Source: Acidobacteriota bacterium
GTDB lineage: Bacteria; Acidobacteriota; Terriglobia; Acidiferrales; UBA7541
Direction of reading: 5' to 3'
Assembly (NCBI GenBank): GCA_003223295.1
Contig: QHYM01000118.1
Coordinates: 1-36,325, forward strand
DNA: 36,325 bases
Shown: piece after piece, positions 25,201 to 32,816 of the stretch
Layout: every line of letters starts with the position of its first letter
Position numbering within the stretch: the stretch's first letter is position 1
The notes under the pieces: model-generated
Databases searched by the model: none
What the model was told of the DNA's origin: nothing
What the model saw: only the letters and a program-made list of their open reading frames with translations
Made by a program: the position numbers and the translations under genes

Positions 25201-25843
25201 GAACATAGGTCGCCTGCGCCACGTTGTAATCCGTCGCGCTGATGCCTTCGATCAGGAAATTGTTGTTGTCCTCGCGCTGCCCATTCACGAACAGTTTCAC
25301 GCTGCCTCGGCCGAGTTGCGCGGCTGCGTTCAGTTCGCTTTGCGCGCCCGCAGAAAGCGTTAGCAACTGCTGGTAATTCTGCGTGGCCAGCGGCAGTCCG
25401 CGGACCGTTTCTGTGCCGAGGGATTGCCCGGTGGTCGCGTTGGTGGTCTCAACCGTGGTGATCTGCGCGGAAATCTGCACCTTCTCGCTGACTGCCCCCG
25501 GCTTCAGTGTAATCGTGACTTTCGTGGTTTCCGTTACGCGCACTTCAATGCCGTCGGCCTTGGATTGCGAGAATCCCGATTTGTTGACCATCACAGAGTA
25601 AATACCTGGAGGCAGCAGCGGCACAACGAAAGAGCCGTCAGACGCCGTTGGCAGTTTTCGCACCACGGCTTCCGTGCGCGTATTACTGATCTGTACGTCC
25701 GCGCCGGCTACTGACCCGCCCGTGGTGTCCACCACGCTCCCGCTGATGGCGCCGGTAGCGCCGCCTTGACCGTAGGCGCACTGGCTCCCCAACAGCCCCA
25801 CTACCAAGACTGCGGTTGATAACACACGATAGACCATTCGCAT
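22214..25843 (-). CDS. Oar-like TonB-dependent receptor with carboxypeptidase-regulatory domain
   Basis: The protein is 1209 residues from ATG 25843, preceded by a G-rich GGGGGG site. It has a signal peptide (VLSTAVLVVGLLGSQCAYGQ), a carboxypeptidase-regulatory-like domain at about 30-115 (GAISGSVVDTTGGSVAGADV, PPGIYSVMVNKSGFSQ) and a TonB plug at about 125-250 (ETVRGLPLATQNYQQLLTLS, VFVNG-like VKLFVNGQREDNN). The large barrel ends in FSLRYAF. This architecture is the abundant Acidobacteriota Oar/OmpA-like receptor group, thought to import large substrates or act in cell-surface contact. A further upstream ATG in frame would add residues with no signal-peptide role. It diverges from the FecR/DUF6600 gene across a 366-bp region with two strong hairpins. 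Ligand unknown. Confidence 0.94.
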   Translation of the reverse strand: MRMVYRVLSTAVLVVGLLGSQCAYGQGGATGAISGSVVDTTGGSVAGADVQISNTRTEAVVRKLPTASDGSFVVPLLPPGIYSVMVNKSGFSQSKADGIEVRVTETTKVTITLKPGAVSEKVQISAQITTVETTNATTGQSLGTETVRGLPLATQNYQQLLTLSAGAQSELNAAAQLGRGSVKLFVNGQREDNNNFLIEGISATDYNVAQATYVPLPNPDVLQEFKVQTSLYDASQGRNGGGNVNAILKSGTKELHGDAYEFFRNDVLNANEYFLNRQGQPRPVIKQNIFGGSLGGPVGNEKWGYFFLNYQGTRQRSGLSAGTFISTTIPTLPDAQNRTEASLIATFFPTGLPTGITNLDPVAVKLLQFKSNQFGGTSNDFLIPSGDPATGAFAISRPGRFTDDQFTSNWDREFRSGADKLSARFFFSDSKSFLPFGGGDLQESLGSTLSSSISTASLNFPFDTPVHARFFNVTETHLFSPTLVNELRFGFVHINDQLNNIAPVTVTDLGIDRPTNGVTDSIYKFVFSSSGFEIGPAPFADQHQTQNNYNVVDTVSWVKDKHVLRFGGEVTRVNLDKLFPQVFNGELFFTNTPDGHSDFQNFLLGTPLFSFGAGGVYNHEYRTNNYGVFAQDDWKMRSDLTLNLGIRTEIFGAFYDQLCHIGNLDPALASQGQFPFGYPSCVKSLNLAGLTGNASRTTYNNNYSTNLGPRIGLAYDVFGHHSTTIRAGFGIYYVREDVGTVDQLSFQTPFLPVTFGASAAGCMGSIYSPTPPANCPSPNLNALPKAGTLDPAFVPCLSVFQGFPGGDTTQAANYGSASGAACPGPLPSIFIFGLQVPRHFVVPSTQQWNLTVQRSLGKQWVLEAGYVGTHAVHLRETRDNLQSQRASAANPVVVPGANCNGSAVGPNATCSITSNTFNNAVARSRVQGINGYAGFQLFANDAYSHYHSLQTSLTRRWSAGYFQAAYTFSKSTDATSSGNTAFNTAFNDESTLDASRGLSDFDRTHRFVVSYRYDLPFYKDETGWKAALLSHWALSGITTFQSGTPFSVTDSGAGSGFLGLGFTPSTLSGSLASGSALSNAVTTGDIHQRIDGYLNVNAFATAPLLYPTLCDPVNNANFCTTDFGNLGRNVFRGPRQQNWDFSLIKNFKLTEKKSLRFTTDFFNIWNHANFGNPTVNDAETIPLSNSPFGKIISTVGTPRLIQFSLRYAF

Positions 25844-25905
25844 AACACCCCCCAGCGATGGGACTCCGCGACTCCTCGTTTGTGGGCAACTCCTAATGGG
25901 TTTTA

Positions 25906-25934
25906 AGACCTCCCTCCGGGAAGGAGGGCGGTCT
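25906..25934. promoter_or_regulatory. Hairpin in the TonB receptor leader
   Basis: AGACC at 25906-25910 and GGTCT at 25930-25934 flank CCCTCC (25912-25917) and GGAGGG (25923-25928) around a GGGAA loop, with one T/C mismatch. The stem has 11 pairs and is very GC-rich. It lies about 63 bases upstream of the receptor start, inside its probable leader, and could attenuate or stabilise the message. No T-tract follows on the receptor side. Confidence 0.5.
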
Positions 25935-26009
25935 CCGAGACACATCGCGGATGACCTGGATGTCCCTCGTTGTGAAACTAACGTTTCGCCTTTGGAGTGT
26001 CAAGAAACG

Positions 26010-26033
26010 AGTGAATCAGGTTCTTGGTTCACT
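26010..26033. repeat. 9-bp inverted repeat in the receptor/FecR divergent region
   Basis: AGTGAATCA (26010-26018) and TGGTTCACT (26025-26033) form a 9-pair stem with one G-T pair around a 6-base loop. A shorter palindrome GAAAC-TAAC-GTTTC sits nearby at 25974-25987. Both resemble operator half-sites and are candidates for transcription-factor binding between the two divergent genes. No regulator gene is adjacent. Confidence 0.4.
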
Positions 26034-26209
26034 TCATCCGCGTCGCAGCGAGGCCGTAATCGATTTGTGCCGTTTCCCACTCGATGCCTTGCTCCCCTTG
26101 ACGCCGGCAACTCCAGGCGAGACCATGCTTTCAGGGGCTGGAGTACGCAACCGGTCCTGCTTTGGTGCCGTCTAATGTTTTAGCCAGCTTCCCCGTGAGG
26201 GGGTGACTT

Positions 26210-27949
26210 ATGACTTCCCGCAAACTGCTTCCTCTGATGTTTCTGGTTCTCCTGGTGGCGCTGTTCTTGGGCACCCCGTTGGCATCCGCCGACTCGAGCC
26301 ATGCCCGCATCATCCGGCTTAGCTTGGTTACAGGCGACGTCCGCTTTGCTGCGAAAACGCATGGTGATCCACTGGCCGATTCGGGTGCCAATTGGGAAAC
26401 CGCGCAACGGAACCTGCCCATTCGCCAGGGCTACGTTTTGGCCACGGACAACGGCCGCGCGGAAGTCGAGTTCGAGAACGGCACGCTGGCTTTCTTGAAG
26501 GAAAACACGGTTCTCGAGTTTTATGATCTCTCGCTGAAAGACGGCGGGCTGATTACACGGCTGGTTTTGCGCCAAGGCAGCGCTTCCTTCCATGTGAATC
26601 CCGTAAGCGGCGATTATTTCAGCGTGACCGGCGGCGATTTCACCGTTGAAGCGGGCAGCCGCGCCACCTTCCGCCTGGATAATTTTCAGGATGGCAGCAC
26701 GGTCGAAAATATCGCTGGCCGCGTCACCGTTCTGCATCAAGACGAGACCACGCGTCTCGAAAAGGGCCAGTCCCTTTCCATGAATGCTGGCGAGGAATCC
26801 TCTCTCGCCTTTGGCCGGGTTCCAGGACAGGATGAATTTGACCGCTGGGTCTCCGGTCAAATCGATACGGTTTCGACAGCCACAGCAGCCACTATGCAAT
26901 ACACCAATTCCCCGTATTATGCGGCGGGATTCGGCAGCCTCTATTCGTACGGCTCCTGGTTTAACTGCGGGGGATATGGCTTTGGCTGGCGGCCCTTCGG
27001 CGTCAGTTCCGCATGGTCCCCTTTTACGAATGGGCAATGGATCTTGGATCCCGCTTTTGGCTGGACTTGGGTCAGCTTCCAACCCTGGGGCTGGGCGCCC
27101 TATCATTACGGTGGCTGGCTCTTTGACTCTGGCTGCGGAGGCTGGTTTTACTCGCCGCCTTTGCTCTACGGGTTCCATCCCGGGGCCGGGGGTGTTCCAA
27201 TCAGGCGTTTCCCGCCGCGTGTCCATCCCCCGCGCCCGGTCTACCACGCTGTAACCGCCGTTTTTGTTCGCAGCAAAAATAGTACAGTGGGCATCGTCCC
27301 CATGCATCCTCTCGATGCTAAGGGCAAGACTCCGCTGAATCTGGATCACGGCATTCTTTCGCCCACTGCGTCGAGCGATCTAAGCGGGCGGCGGGTGATG
27401 GCCTCTGAGCCCGGACAAAAATGGGAAACCTTGAAGTCCGCGCCCAAGAACGCTTTCAGCAATGCCCTTATGCCGACGGTGCCTCCTGTTCGCGTTTCCA
27501 GAACCGTGCTAGAAAGCGGCTCGAACACGCGAGTCGTCTCGACAAGCAAGGAATCTTCAATCATCTACGATCCCAAGGAGCATCGCTTCGTCAACTCGAA
27601 TAATGGTGCGAACTCTACGGCATCCCCGCAAAGGGAGATCGTCACTCAGCGGGATCGCACGGCACCTCCGGCAAACCGCGACGGCCGCAACAACGTCGCT
27701 GGAGTTCCTCCCGTGACCGCGCGTAACGCTACGGCTCCGCCGCCGCGCAATACGGTTCCGCCTCCTGTGCCGCGTTATTCAGGCGGCGAACGCAGCTCGG
27801 TTGGTGGCGGTTCAGGCAGCACTTGGGGTGGCGGTGGGGGCGGTTCTCGTTCATCCGGTACCTCAAGCGCAGGCGGCTCCACACACTCCACGCCTGCCCC
27901 CGCGCCGGCGCCTGCACCCCGTTCCTCCGGCGGTGGCCGCCCACACTAA
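26210..27949 (+). CDS. FecR-domain protein with DUF6600-like aromatic region and low-complexity tail
   Basis: The 579-residue exported protein has a signal peptide (LLPLMFLVLLVALFLGTPLA). A FecR-like beta-helix domain spans about 30-200 (RLSLVTGDVRF, NGRAEVEFENGTLAFLKEN, GDFTVEAGSRATFRL, GRVTVLHQD). A tryptophan/glycine-rich DUF6600-type region covers about 225-330 (NGQWILDPAFGWTWVSFQPW, YHYGGW, GCGGWFYSPP). The tail (about 460-579) is proline/glycine/serine low complexity. The family's role is unknown; in Acidobacteriota these are cell-surface proteins. GAGGGGG precedes ATG 26210, and a CCCC/GGGG hairpin can pair with that site. It diverges from the receptor and ends in a strong terminator. 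Confidence 0.88.
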   Translation: MTSRKLLPLMFLVLLVALFLGTPLASADSSHARIIRLSLVTGDVRFAAKTHGDPLADSGANWETAQRNLPIRQGYVLATDNGRAEVEFENGTLAFLKENTVLEFYDLSLKDGGLITRLVLRQGSASFHVNPVSGDYFSVTGGDFTVEAGSRATFRLDNFQDGSTVENIAGRVTVLHQDETTRLEKGQSLSMNAGEESSLAFGRVPGQDEFDRWVSGQIDTVSTATAATMQYTNSPYYAAGFGSLYSYGSWFNCGGYGFGWRPFGVSSAWSPFTNGQWILDPAFGWTWVSFQPWGWAPYHYGGWLFDSGCGGWFYSPPLLYGFHPGAGGVPIRRFPPRVHPPRPVYHAVTAVFVRSKNSTVGIVPMHPLDAKGKTPLNLDHGILSPTASSDLSGRRVMASEPGQKWETLKSAPKNAFSNALMPTVPPVRVSRTVLESGSNTRVVSTSKESSIIYDPKEHRFVNSNNGANSTASPQREIVTQRDRTAPPANRDGRNNVAGVPPVTARNATAPPPRNTVPPPVPRYSGGERSSVGGGSGSTWGGGGGGSRSSGTSSAGGSTHSTPAPAPAPAPRSSGGGRPH

Positions 27950-27973
27950 ACGAACCATTCGCGTCCAGAAACG

Positions 27974-28009
27974 AAAACGCCTCCCGCTCCTGGTCCGAGA
28001 GGCGTTTTT
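27974..28009 (+). terminator. Rho-independent terminator of the FecR/DUF6600 gene
   Basis: AAAACGCCTC (27974-27983) and GAGGCGTTTT (27999-28008) form a perfect 10-bp stem around a 15-base loop, with five T at 28005-28009. It lies 25 bases after the stop codon and 31 bases before the end of the convergent amrB gene; the A-rich left flank could give a weaker terminator for that strand. Confidence 0.8.
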
Positions 28010-28039
28010 CTTCATTTCAAGAGTCAGCTGTTTCGCGCC

Positions 28040-28849
28040 TTAGGAAAAAACCATTCCTGCATAGCCGACCACTTGGCTGCAATCCCCAGAAACGTCCCCG
28101 GAAGTCGCGTATTTCACGAGTTCTGCTTTCTTCGCTCCGAGTGCCCAGAGCGCCGTGAGCATCGCCACTGCGGGGCCAAGCCCACACATGGAAATTTCTT
28201 CGTTGCGGCAGGTGTCGTAGAGTCCTCGCGCATCGAGCGCCAGCAACTGATCAATGGCTTTGCGATCCTTCATCCGCGTCGTGGCGTCATCTTCGTAATG
28301 ATTCAAATCCGAAGTCGTCAGCAGCAGCACGCTTTCCTTTGCATTCTTGAGCACGCGCGCCAGCGCTTCGCCAACGTTCACCAGTGATTCGAATTGCACC
28401 GTTCCTAGCGCCACCGGCACAAACGAAAATCCCGGCGTGAGTACTTGCAAAAACGGCACCTGCACTTCGAGCGAATGTTCCGTACTGTGCGCCACGCTAT
28501 CCTCGCGCAGCAAAGGGCACTCTCGCCGCAATTCTCCCGCAAGCGCTTCATCGATGGGCGCGTCGCCCAACGGCGTTCGCCACGCTCCACTGGATAGAAT
28601 CGCCGCCTGTTCTCCCCGCGGATAGTGCCTAACGCCAAGCACGATGACTTGCGGCGGAAACGCCACGCGCGCAAACACCGCCCCCGCCACGTGGCCCGAG
28701 TACATGTACCCCGCATGTGGCACCAGGCAGGCTTTTACAGGAAGGGCTTCGTGCTGCGGATCAGGCTGCGAATACTGGCGAACAAGAGTGGTGAGTTCTC
28801 TGGAATCGGAGGGATAAAAGCGTCCGGCAACCGCGGGGGGGCGAAGCAT
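28040..28849 (-). CDS. amrB: AmmeMemoRadiSam system protein B (MEMO1 family)
   Basis: The 269-residue protein matches the MEMO1/AmrB family throughout: PPAVAGRFYPSD at the start, VPHAGYMYSGHVAGAVF (H45), LGVRHYP (H75), VAHSTEHSLEVQVPFLQ, LTTSDLNHYED and EISMCGLGPAVAML with the conserved cysteine. In the MEMO1 family the two histidines and the cysteine bind metal; the AmrA/AmrS partners (AMMECR1 and a radical SAM enzyme) are absent from this window. The ATG at 28849 has GGAG 7 bases upstream; a TTG start 15 bases earlier is possible. It follows two small genes on the same strand with a 16-base gap, so they may share a transcript. Function of AmrB in bacteria is not established. Confidence 0.93.
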   Translation of the reverse strand: MLRPPAVAGRFYPSDSRELTTLVRQYSQPDPQHEALPVKACLVPHAGYMYSGHVAGAVFARVAFPPQVIVLGVRHYPRGEQAAILSSGAWRTPLGDAPIDEALAGELRRECPLLREDSVAHSTEHSLEVQVPFLQVLTPGFSFVPVALGTVQFESLVNVGEALARVLKNAKESVLLLTTSDLNHYEDDATTRMKDRKAIDQLLALDARGLYDTCRNEEISMCGLGPAVAMLTALWALGAKKAELVKYATSGDVSGDCSQVVGYAGMVFS

Positions 28850-28865
28850 CTTGCGGCTCCGCAAA

Positions 28866-29270
28866 TCAAATCGGCTTCGAGGGTTTCCCTTTGAACTTCA
28901 ACGCTTGCATCGTGGAAGGGTGGTAATAGATCGTCACTTTGTCGCCGTACTGGTAGCCGCCCTTATCCACGATCTGCTGCATTTTAGTCGAGGCTTCCTG
29001 CGACAGGGAAAACGTCTGGATGGACATGTCGTTGCCCTTCGCGCGCGCGGTGATTTGCGCAGTGTTCGCGTTCATCACGAAGCCTTCAAATTTCATAATC
29101 CCATCTGGTTTGGGCTTCGGCTTCACGGCGCTTATGATGATCGGCACGGCCGTATCCACCACGACGGGCACGACCACGGGCACTTGCGCGGCAGCGGGCG
29201 AAGAAAAAAGTCCCGCCGCGAGTAACATCCCTGGCAGCCCGAACCCGGCGATTTTTGCAAACAGCTTCAT
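28866..29270 (-). CDS. Small exported protein of unknown function
   Basis: The 134-residue protein starts with a signal peptide (KIAGFGLPGMLLAAGLFSSPAAA), followed by a valine-rich VPVVVPVVVD stretch and a beta-rich basic domain (GFVMNANTAQITARAKG, SLSQEASTKMQQIVDKGGYQ, KVTIYYHPSTM). The domain could be a small beta fold; I do not recognise a family. Its ATG overlaps the preceding gene's stop (ATGA at 29267-29270), and the amrB start is 16 bases downstream, so all three are likely one transcript. It probably acts in the periplasm or envelope. Confidence 0.7.
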   Translation of the reverse strand: MKLFAKIAGFGLPGMLLAAGLFSSPAAAQVPVVVPVVVDTAVPIIISAVKPKPKPDGIMKFEGFVMNANTAQITARAKGNDMSIQTFSLSQEASTKMQQIVDKGGYQYGDKVTIYYHPSTMQALKFKGKPSKPI

Positions 29271-29623
29271 TCGGCGTCGTCCGTGGCAATTCGCAGCGAT
29301 TTCAGAAACCGCACATCCTGTGGCGTCATCGCCAATCGCGCCACCGGTTTCTTGTCCCCTTCTTCCGTCAGCGACTCCTGGTCCACCTGAATCCGCAACG
29401 ACTCCAGGAAGCGCCGGTCCTGCGTGGTCAATTTCGCATCCTCAGCCGTTGTGCCGTCCCGCTTCGCCAGCCCGATGGTGGCGTCCAATTTCAAGACGAT
29501 ATCGTACCCGTGTGCGCGCACTCCGGCAATCGCGCCGGTGATGCGATCGGATTCGGACACCGTGTCGTTGATCGCGTGTCCCAATTCACGGAGCAGGTTT
29601 TTCAGGTGATCGTCGAGTTGCAA
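29267..29623 (-). CDS. Small protein with internal T-x-Q-D-x-R-F-L repeat
   Basis: The 118-residue cytoplasmic protein starts at TTG 29623, with GGGAG 8 bases upstream; no ATG is available before an in-frame stop. The first 35 residues form an amphipathic helix (DDHLKNLLRELGHAINDTV). The C-terminal half contains a near-exact repeat: LTTQDRRFLESLRI and, 25 residues later, MTPQDVRFLKSLRI. I do not recognise the family. The ATGA overlap with the exported protein gene supports a coupled operon, and the repeat suggests a duplicated helical binding motif. Confidence 0.68.
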   Translation of the reverse strand: MQLDDHLKNLLRELGHAINDTVSESDRITGAIAGVRAHGYDIVLKLDATIGLAKRDGTTAEDAKLTTQDRRFLESLRIQVDQESLTEEGDKKPVARLAMTPQDVRFLKSLRIATDDAE

Positions 29624-29805
29624 GGGGGTTTCTCCCGTACCACTAGTGCTATTTTAGGCTTACGAATTGTTGGATACAAGAGACCTTCGCGCCGTTGTCT
29701 CCAATCCGTTCACAGGGCTTTTCCCTACCTACCTGTACACAAGAATCCTACAAGAACCGCGCCTCGTTTCCTGCCGCTTGGCCGGTTTTGCGCTAAGATG
29801 CTTTT

Positions 29806-30060
29806 ATGTCCACGACCGTGAACGCGGCCAGTGCCTCTCCGCCGCAGGGTGGTTTCCGCCGTCTGTGGCGCGTGCTGCGCCAGCTTTTTCACGAAGTCGT
29901 GGGCGCGGTTTTTGCCGTTCTCGCGCTGGGCTGGGTCAACGCCGCGTTTCGCGCCTGGACGCGCGACGTGTCTCGCTGGCTCGTCGCCATCGCGATCGCC
30001 ATGGCGGGCTTGCTGGTGTTTTTCGCGGTCAGTTCGTTCCGCCACGCCCGCAAATTGTGA
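29806..30060 (+). CDS. Small two-helix membrane protein of unknown function
   Basis: The 84-residue protein has an N-terminal amphipathic region and two probable membrane helices (VVGAVFAVLALGWVNAAF and LVAIAIAMAGLLVFFAVSSF) separated by a short loop with a basic/aromatic WTRDVSRW. No family is recognised. There is no clear ribosome-binding site: TAAGAT lies only 6 bases before the ATG and could be a -10 element, so the gene could be transcribed without a leader. It is divergent from the TTG-start gene and 132 bp upstream of the mutase gene. Confidence 0.6.
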   Translation: MSTTVNAASASPPQGGFRRLWRVLRQLFHEVVGAVFAVLALGWVNAAFRAWTRDVSRWLVAIAIAMAGLLVFFAVSSFRHARKL

Positions 30061-30192
30061 GCCATGTCTCGACGCGTCCGAGAGCAGGGGTTTTTGCACA
30101 GGCCGCGCTTTAGCCCGGCACGATTGAAGGTACAAGCATGTCCTTGAACCACAGCCATAATCAAATTGCCCGCCACCATTTTCGGTCCTTCC

Positions 30193-31818
30193 ATGTCTGA
30201 AACAAAAACCAAATCCGCCCCTCCCGCCGAGCGCAAAGAAAAATTCACCACGCTTTCCGGCCTCCCGCTCGAGCCCCTCTACACCGAATCAAATCTTGCC
30301 TCGTGGGATCCCGACTCCAATCTCGGCTTCCCCGGCGAATTTCCCTACACCCGCGGCATTTACCCCACCATGTACCGCGGCCGCTTCTGGACCATGCGCC
30401 AGTACGCCGGCTTTGGCACCGCCCTCGAATCCAACCGCCGCTATCGCTATCTTCTCAGCAAGGGCCAGGCGGGCCTCTCGGTGGCCTTCGATCTCCCCAC
30501 GCAAATCGGCCTCGACTCCGATCATCCTCTCGCCCTCGGCGAAGTTGGCAAAGTCGGCGTAGCCATCGATTCGCTCGAAGATATGGAAACGCTCTTCGAC
30601 GGCATCCCGCTCGAAAAAGTTTCCACCTCCATGACCATCAACGCCACCGCCGCGATTCTTCTCTGCCTTTACGTCGCCGTGGCCAAAAAGCAGGGCGCCA
30701 ATCTGCAAAAACTTTCCGGCACCGTGCAGAACGACGTTCTGAAGGAATACATCGCCCGCGGCACCTACATTTATCCCGTGCGCCCGGCCATGCGCATCGT
30801 CACCGATATTTTTGCCTGGTGCCGCGACGAACTCCCCCGCTGGAACACCATCTCCATCTCCGGCTACCACATCCGCGAAGCGGGCTCGACCGCCGTTCAG
30901 GAAGTCGCCTTCACCCTCGCCGACGGCATCGCCTACGTGCAAGCCGCGCTTGACGCCGGCCTCAGCGTCGACGAATTCGCGCCGCAGCTCTCCTTCTTCT
31001 TCAACGCGCACAACGATCTGCTCGAAGAAATCGCCAAGTACCGCGCCGCGCGCCGCCTGTGGGCCAAAATTATGCGCGACCGGTTCCACGCCAAAGATCC
31101 CCGTTCGCTGCTCCTGCGCTTCCATGCGCAGACTGCTGGTTCTTCCCTTACCGCGCAACAGCCGGAAAACAATATCATCCGCGTCGCCATCCAGGCCCTG
31201 GCTGCCGTGCTCGGCGGCTGCCAGTCGCTGCATACAAACTCGTTGGACGAAGCACTCGCATTACCCACGGAAGATTCCGCGCTCATCGCTCTTCGCACCC
31301 AGCAAATCATCGCCCACGAGACAGGCGTGACCAACACCATTGACCCTGTCGCGGGTTCCTACGCCATCGAGCATCTCACCAAGGAAATCGAACGCGGCGC
31401 CGAAGCGTACATCGCCAAGATTGATGCCCTCGGAGGAATGCTGCGCGCCATCGAGTCTGGCTTCGTTCAAGGTGAAATTCAGAAAGTCGCGTTCGAATTC
31501 CAGCTGGCCATCGAGAAAAAAGAGCAAATCGTCGTGGGCGTCAACGATTTCGTTGCCGAGGAAAGCCGCCAAATTTCTACTCTCCGCATTGACGAAGAAA
31601 TCGAGCGCTCCCAAGTCGCGCGCCTCAAGGCTCTCCTTGCCAAACGAGATTCTGCTCGCGTGCAATCCGCCATCGCCGAGCTCCAGCGCCGCGCCTCGGC
31701 GTCAGAAAATCTTCTCCCCGCCATCCTCGCCGCCGTCGAAGCCTACGCCACTGTCGGCGAAATCTCCGACGCCCTCCGCCGCCTCTTCGGCGAATATCAA
31801 GAATCTGTGGTGATCTAA
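30193..31818 (+). CDS. Methylmalonyl-CoA mutase large (catalytic) subunit lacking the B12-binding domain
   Basis: The 541-residue protein is the TIM-barrel half of acyl-CoA mutases: [67 protein letters not shown] and [13 protein letters not shown]. The substrate-selecting pair corresponds to Y71 in RQYAG and R189 in [11 protein letters not shown], which matches methylmalonyl-CoA mutase (Tyr/Arg) rather than isobutyryl- or 2-hydroxyisobutyryl-CoA mutase. No DxHxxG cobalamin motif is present and no B12-binding subunit is encoded in the window, so the small subunit must lie elsewhere. It would isomerise methylmalonyl-CoA and succinyl-CoA. ATG 30193 lacks a ribosome-binding site; TTG 30166 is an alternative. 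Confidence 0.93.
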   Translation: MSETKTKSAPPAERKEKFTTLSGLPLEPLYTESNLASWDPDSNLGFPGEFPYTRGIYPTMYRGRFWTMRQYAGFGTALESNRRYRYLLSKGQAGLSVAFDLPTQIGLDSDHPLALGEVGKVGVAIDSLEDMETLFDGIPLEKVSTSMTINATAAILLCLYVAVAKKQGANLQKLSGTVQNDVLKEYIARGTYIYPVRPAMRIVTDIFAWCRDELPRWNTISISGYHIREAGSTAVQEVAFTLADGIAYVQAALDAGLSVDEFAPQLSFFFNAHNDLLEEIAKYRAARRLWAKIMRDRFHAKDPRSLLLRFHAQTAGSSLTAQQPENNIIRVAIQALAAVLGGCQSLHTNSLDEALALPTEDSALIALRTQQIIAHETGVTNTIDPVAGSYAIEHLTKEIERGAEAYIAKIDALGGMLRAIESGFVQGEIQKVAFEFQLAIEKKEQIVVGVNDFVAEESRQISTLRIDEEIERSQVARLKALLAKRDSARVQSAIAELQRRASASENLLPAILAAVEAYATVGEISDALRRLFGEYQESVVI

Positions 31819-31825
31819 AAACCTA

Positions 31826-32125
31826 GTGGGGGATTTCCTGACGACGAAGTATCGCGTTCTTTGGCTTTTAGAGATTGTGCTTGCGATGCTCCTGCTATTT
31901 GTTCTCGTTGCTCCCATACAGGACTACGCGGTGAGAGAATACAAAGAGTACCTGCGACAGCCATCGCCAGAAGCGCCAAAAGCGGTTGAAGATAAGAGCC
32001 AGGAAGAATCCCAGTCGCGCCGAGGTATTGCAATTTTCTTAGTGGCCGTCGGGTTCAGCATTTCGATCCCGATATTTCGACTCCGCCATCGAAGTAGAGC
32101 GCGCCAAATCGAACGCGGGGTTTGA
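31826..32125 (+). CDS. Small two-helix membrane protein of unknown function
   Basis: A 99-residue reading frame starts at GTG 31826, 7 bases after the mutase stop, with no visible ribosome-binding site, so coupling is possible. It has two hydrophobic segments (LWLLEIVLAMLLLFVLVAPI and GIAIFLVAVGFSISIPIF) separated by a charged helix (EYKEYLRQPSPEAPKAVEDK). I recognise no family. The start is uncertain; the coding call rests on the two clean membrane helices and on the hydrophilic linker between them. Confidence 0.45.
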   Translation: MGDFLTTKYRVLWLLEIVLAMLLLFVLVAPIQDYAVREYKEYLRQPSPEAPKAVEDKSQEESQSRRGIAIFLVAVGFSISIPIFRLRHRSRARQIERGV

Positions 32126-32196
32126 CGTTTGACGGGCCCTCCGCCCAGGATGCCATCTCGCCCGCGCTGTAGTATCCTTCCGGTTTAAGGCACGTT

Positions 32197-32790
32197 ATGA
32201 AACTAATTCTCGCTTCCGCTTCCGTCCGTCGCGCTGAAATCCTTCGCGACGCGGGCTACCATTTCTCCGTGCTTTCGTCGGCCGTCGACGAAACGCCCTT
32301 CGCCGGCGAGTCGCCACACGACTTGGTCCTCCGCCTCGCCGAAGCCAAAGCGCAGCTCGCCGCCGCCCGTGCCGTCGGTCCCGCCATCATCATCGCTGCG
32401 GACACCGAGGTCGTTCTCGATGGTCGCATCTTCGGCAAGCCGCGTTCTTCTGACGACGCTCGCCGCATGCTCACAAAACTTTCCGGCCGCTCCCACAACG
32501 TCCTCACCGGAGTGGCTGTCGTCCGCCTCCCCGACGCCGAACGCATCTCCTTCGTTGAAACCACTCGCGTGGAGTTCGCTCCTCTTTCCGACGAAGAAAT
32601 CACGCGCTATCTGGACACTGGCGAGCCGTACGACAAAGCCGGCGCTTATGCCATCCAGGGCTACGCCGCCCGTTACATTCCTTGTATTGAAGGTTGCTAT
32701 TTCAACGTGGTGGGCCTGCCTCTCTCGCGCCTTCAGCAGGCACTCACCGAACTCGGCTGGACCGAAAATTACTTCTCCGCCGTCGGTTAG
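32197..32790 (+). CDS. maf: Maf family nucleoside triphosphate pyrophosphatase
   Basis: The 197-residue protein has the Maf signatures: SASVRRAEIL at the start (S7, R11, R12), AADTEVVLDGRIFGKP (D69), GRSHNVLTGVAVV and EPYDKAGAYAIQG. The last motif is typical of the dTTP/UTP pyrophosphatase (YhdE-like) subfamily. It hydrolyses non-canonical or excess nucleoside triphosphates to monophosphates and is cytoplasmic. ATG 32197 is preceded by a TAAGG-type weak site. It starts 71 bases after the small membrane protein and is followed by a palindromic repeat element. Confidence 0.94.
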   Translation: MKLILASASVRRAEILRDAGYHFSVLSSAVDETPFAGESPHDLVLRLAEAKAQLAAARAVGPAIIIAADTEVVLDGRIFGKPRSSDDARRMLTKLSGRSHNVLTGVAVVRLPDAERISFVETTRVEFAPLSDEEITRYLDTGEPYDKAGAYAIQGYAARYIPCIEGCYFNVVGLPLSRLQQALTELGWTENYFSAVG

Positions 32791-32816
32791 CTCACAATAC
32801 GATGGGGTTTTGTAGG

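Noticed and set aside
30289-31233. A 314-codon minus-strand frame inside the mutase gene
   Set aside because: Antisense to a clear methylmalonyl-CoA mutase; composition is glycine/aspartate-rich artefact.
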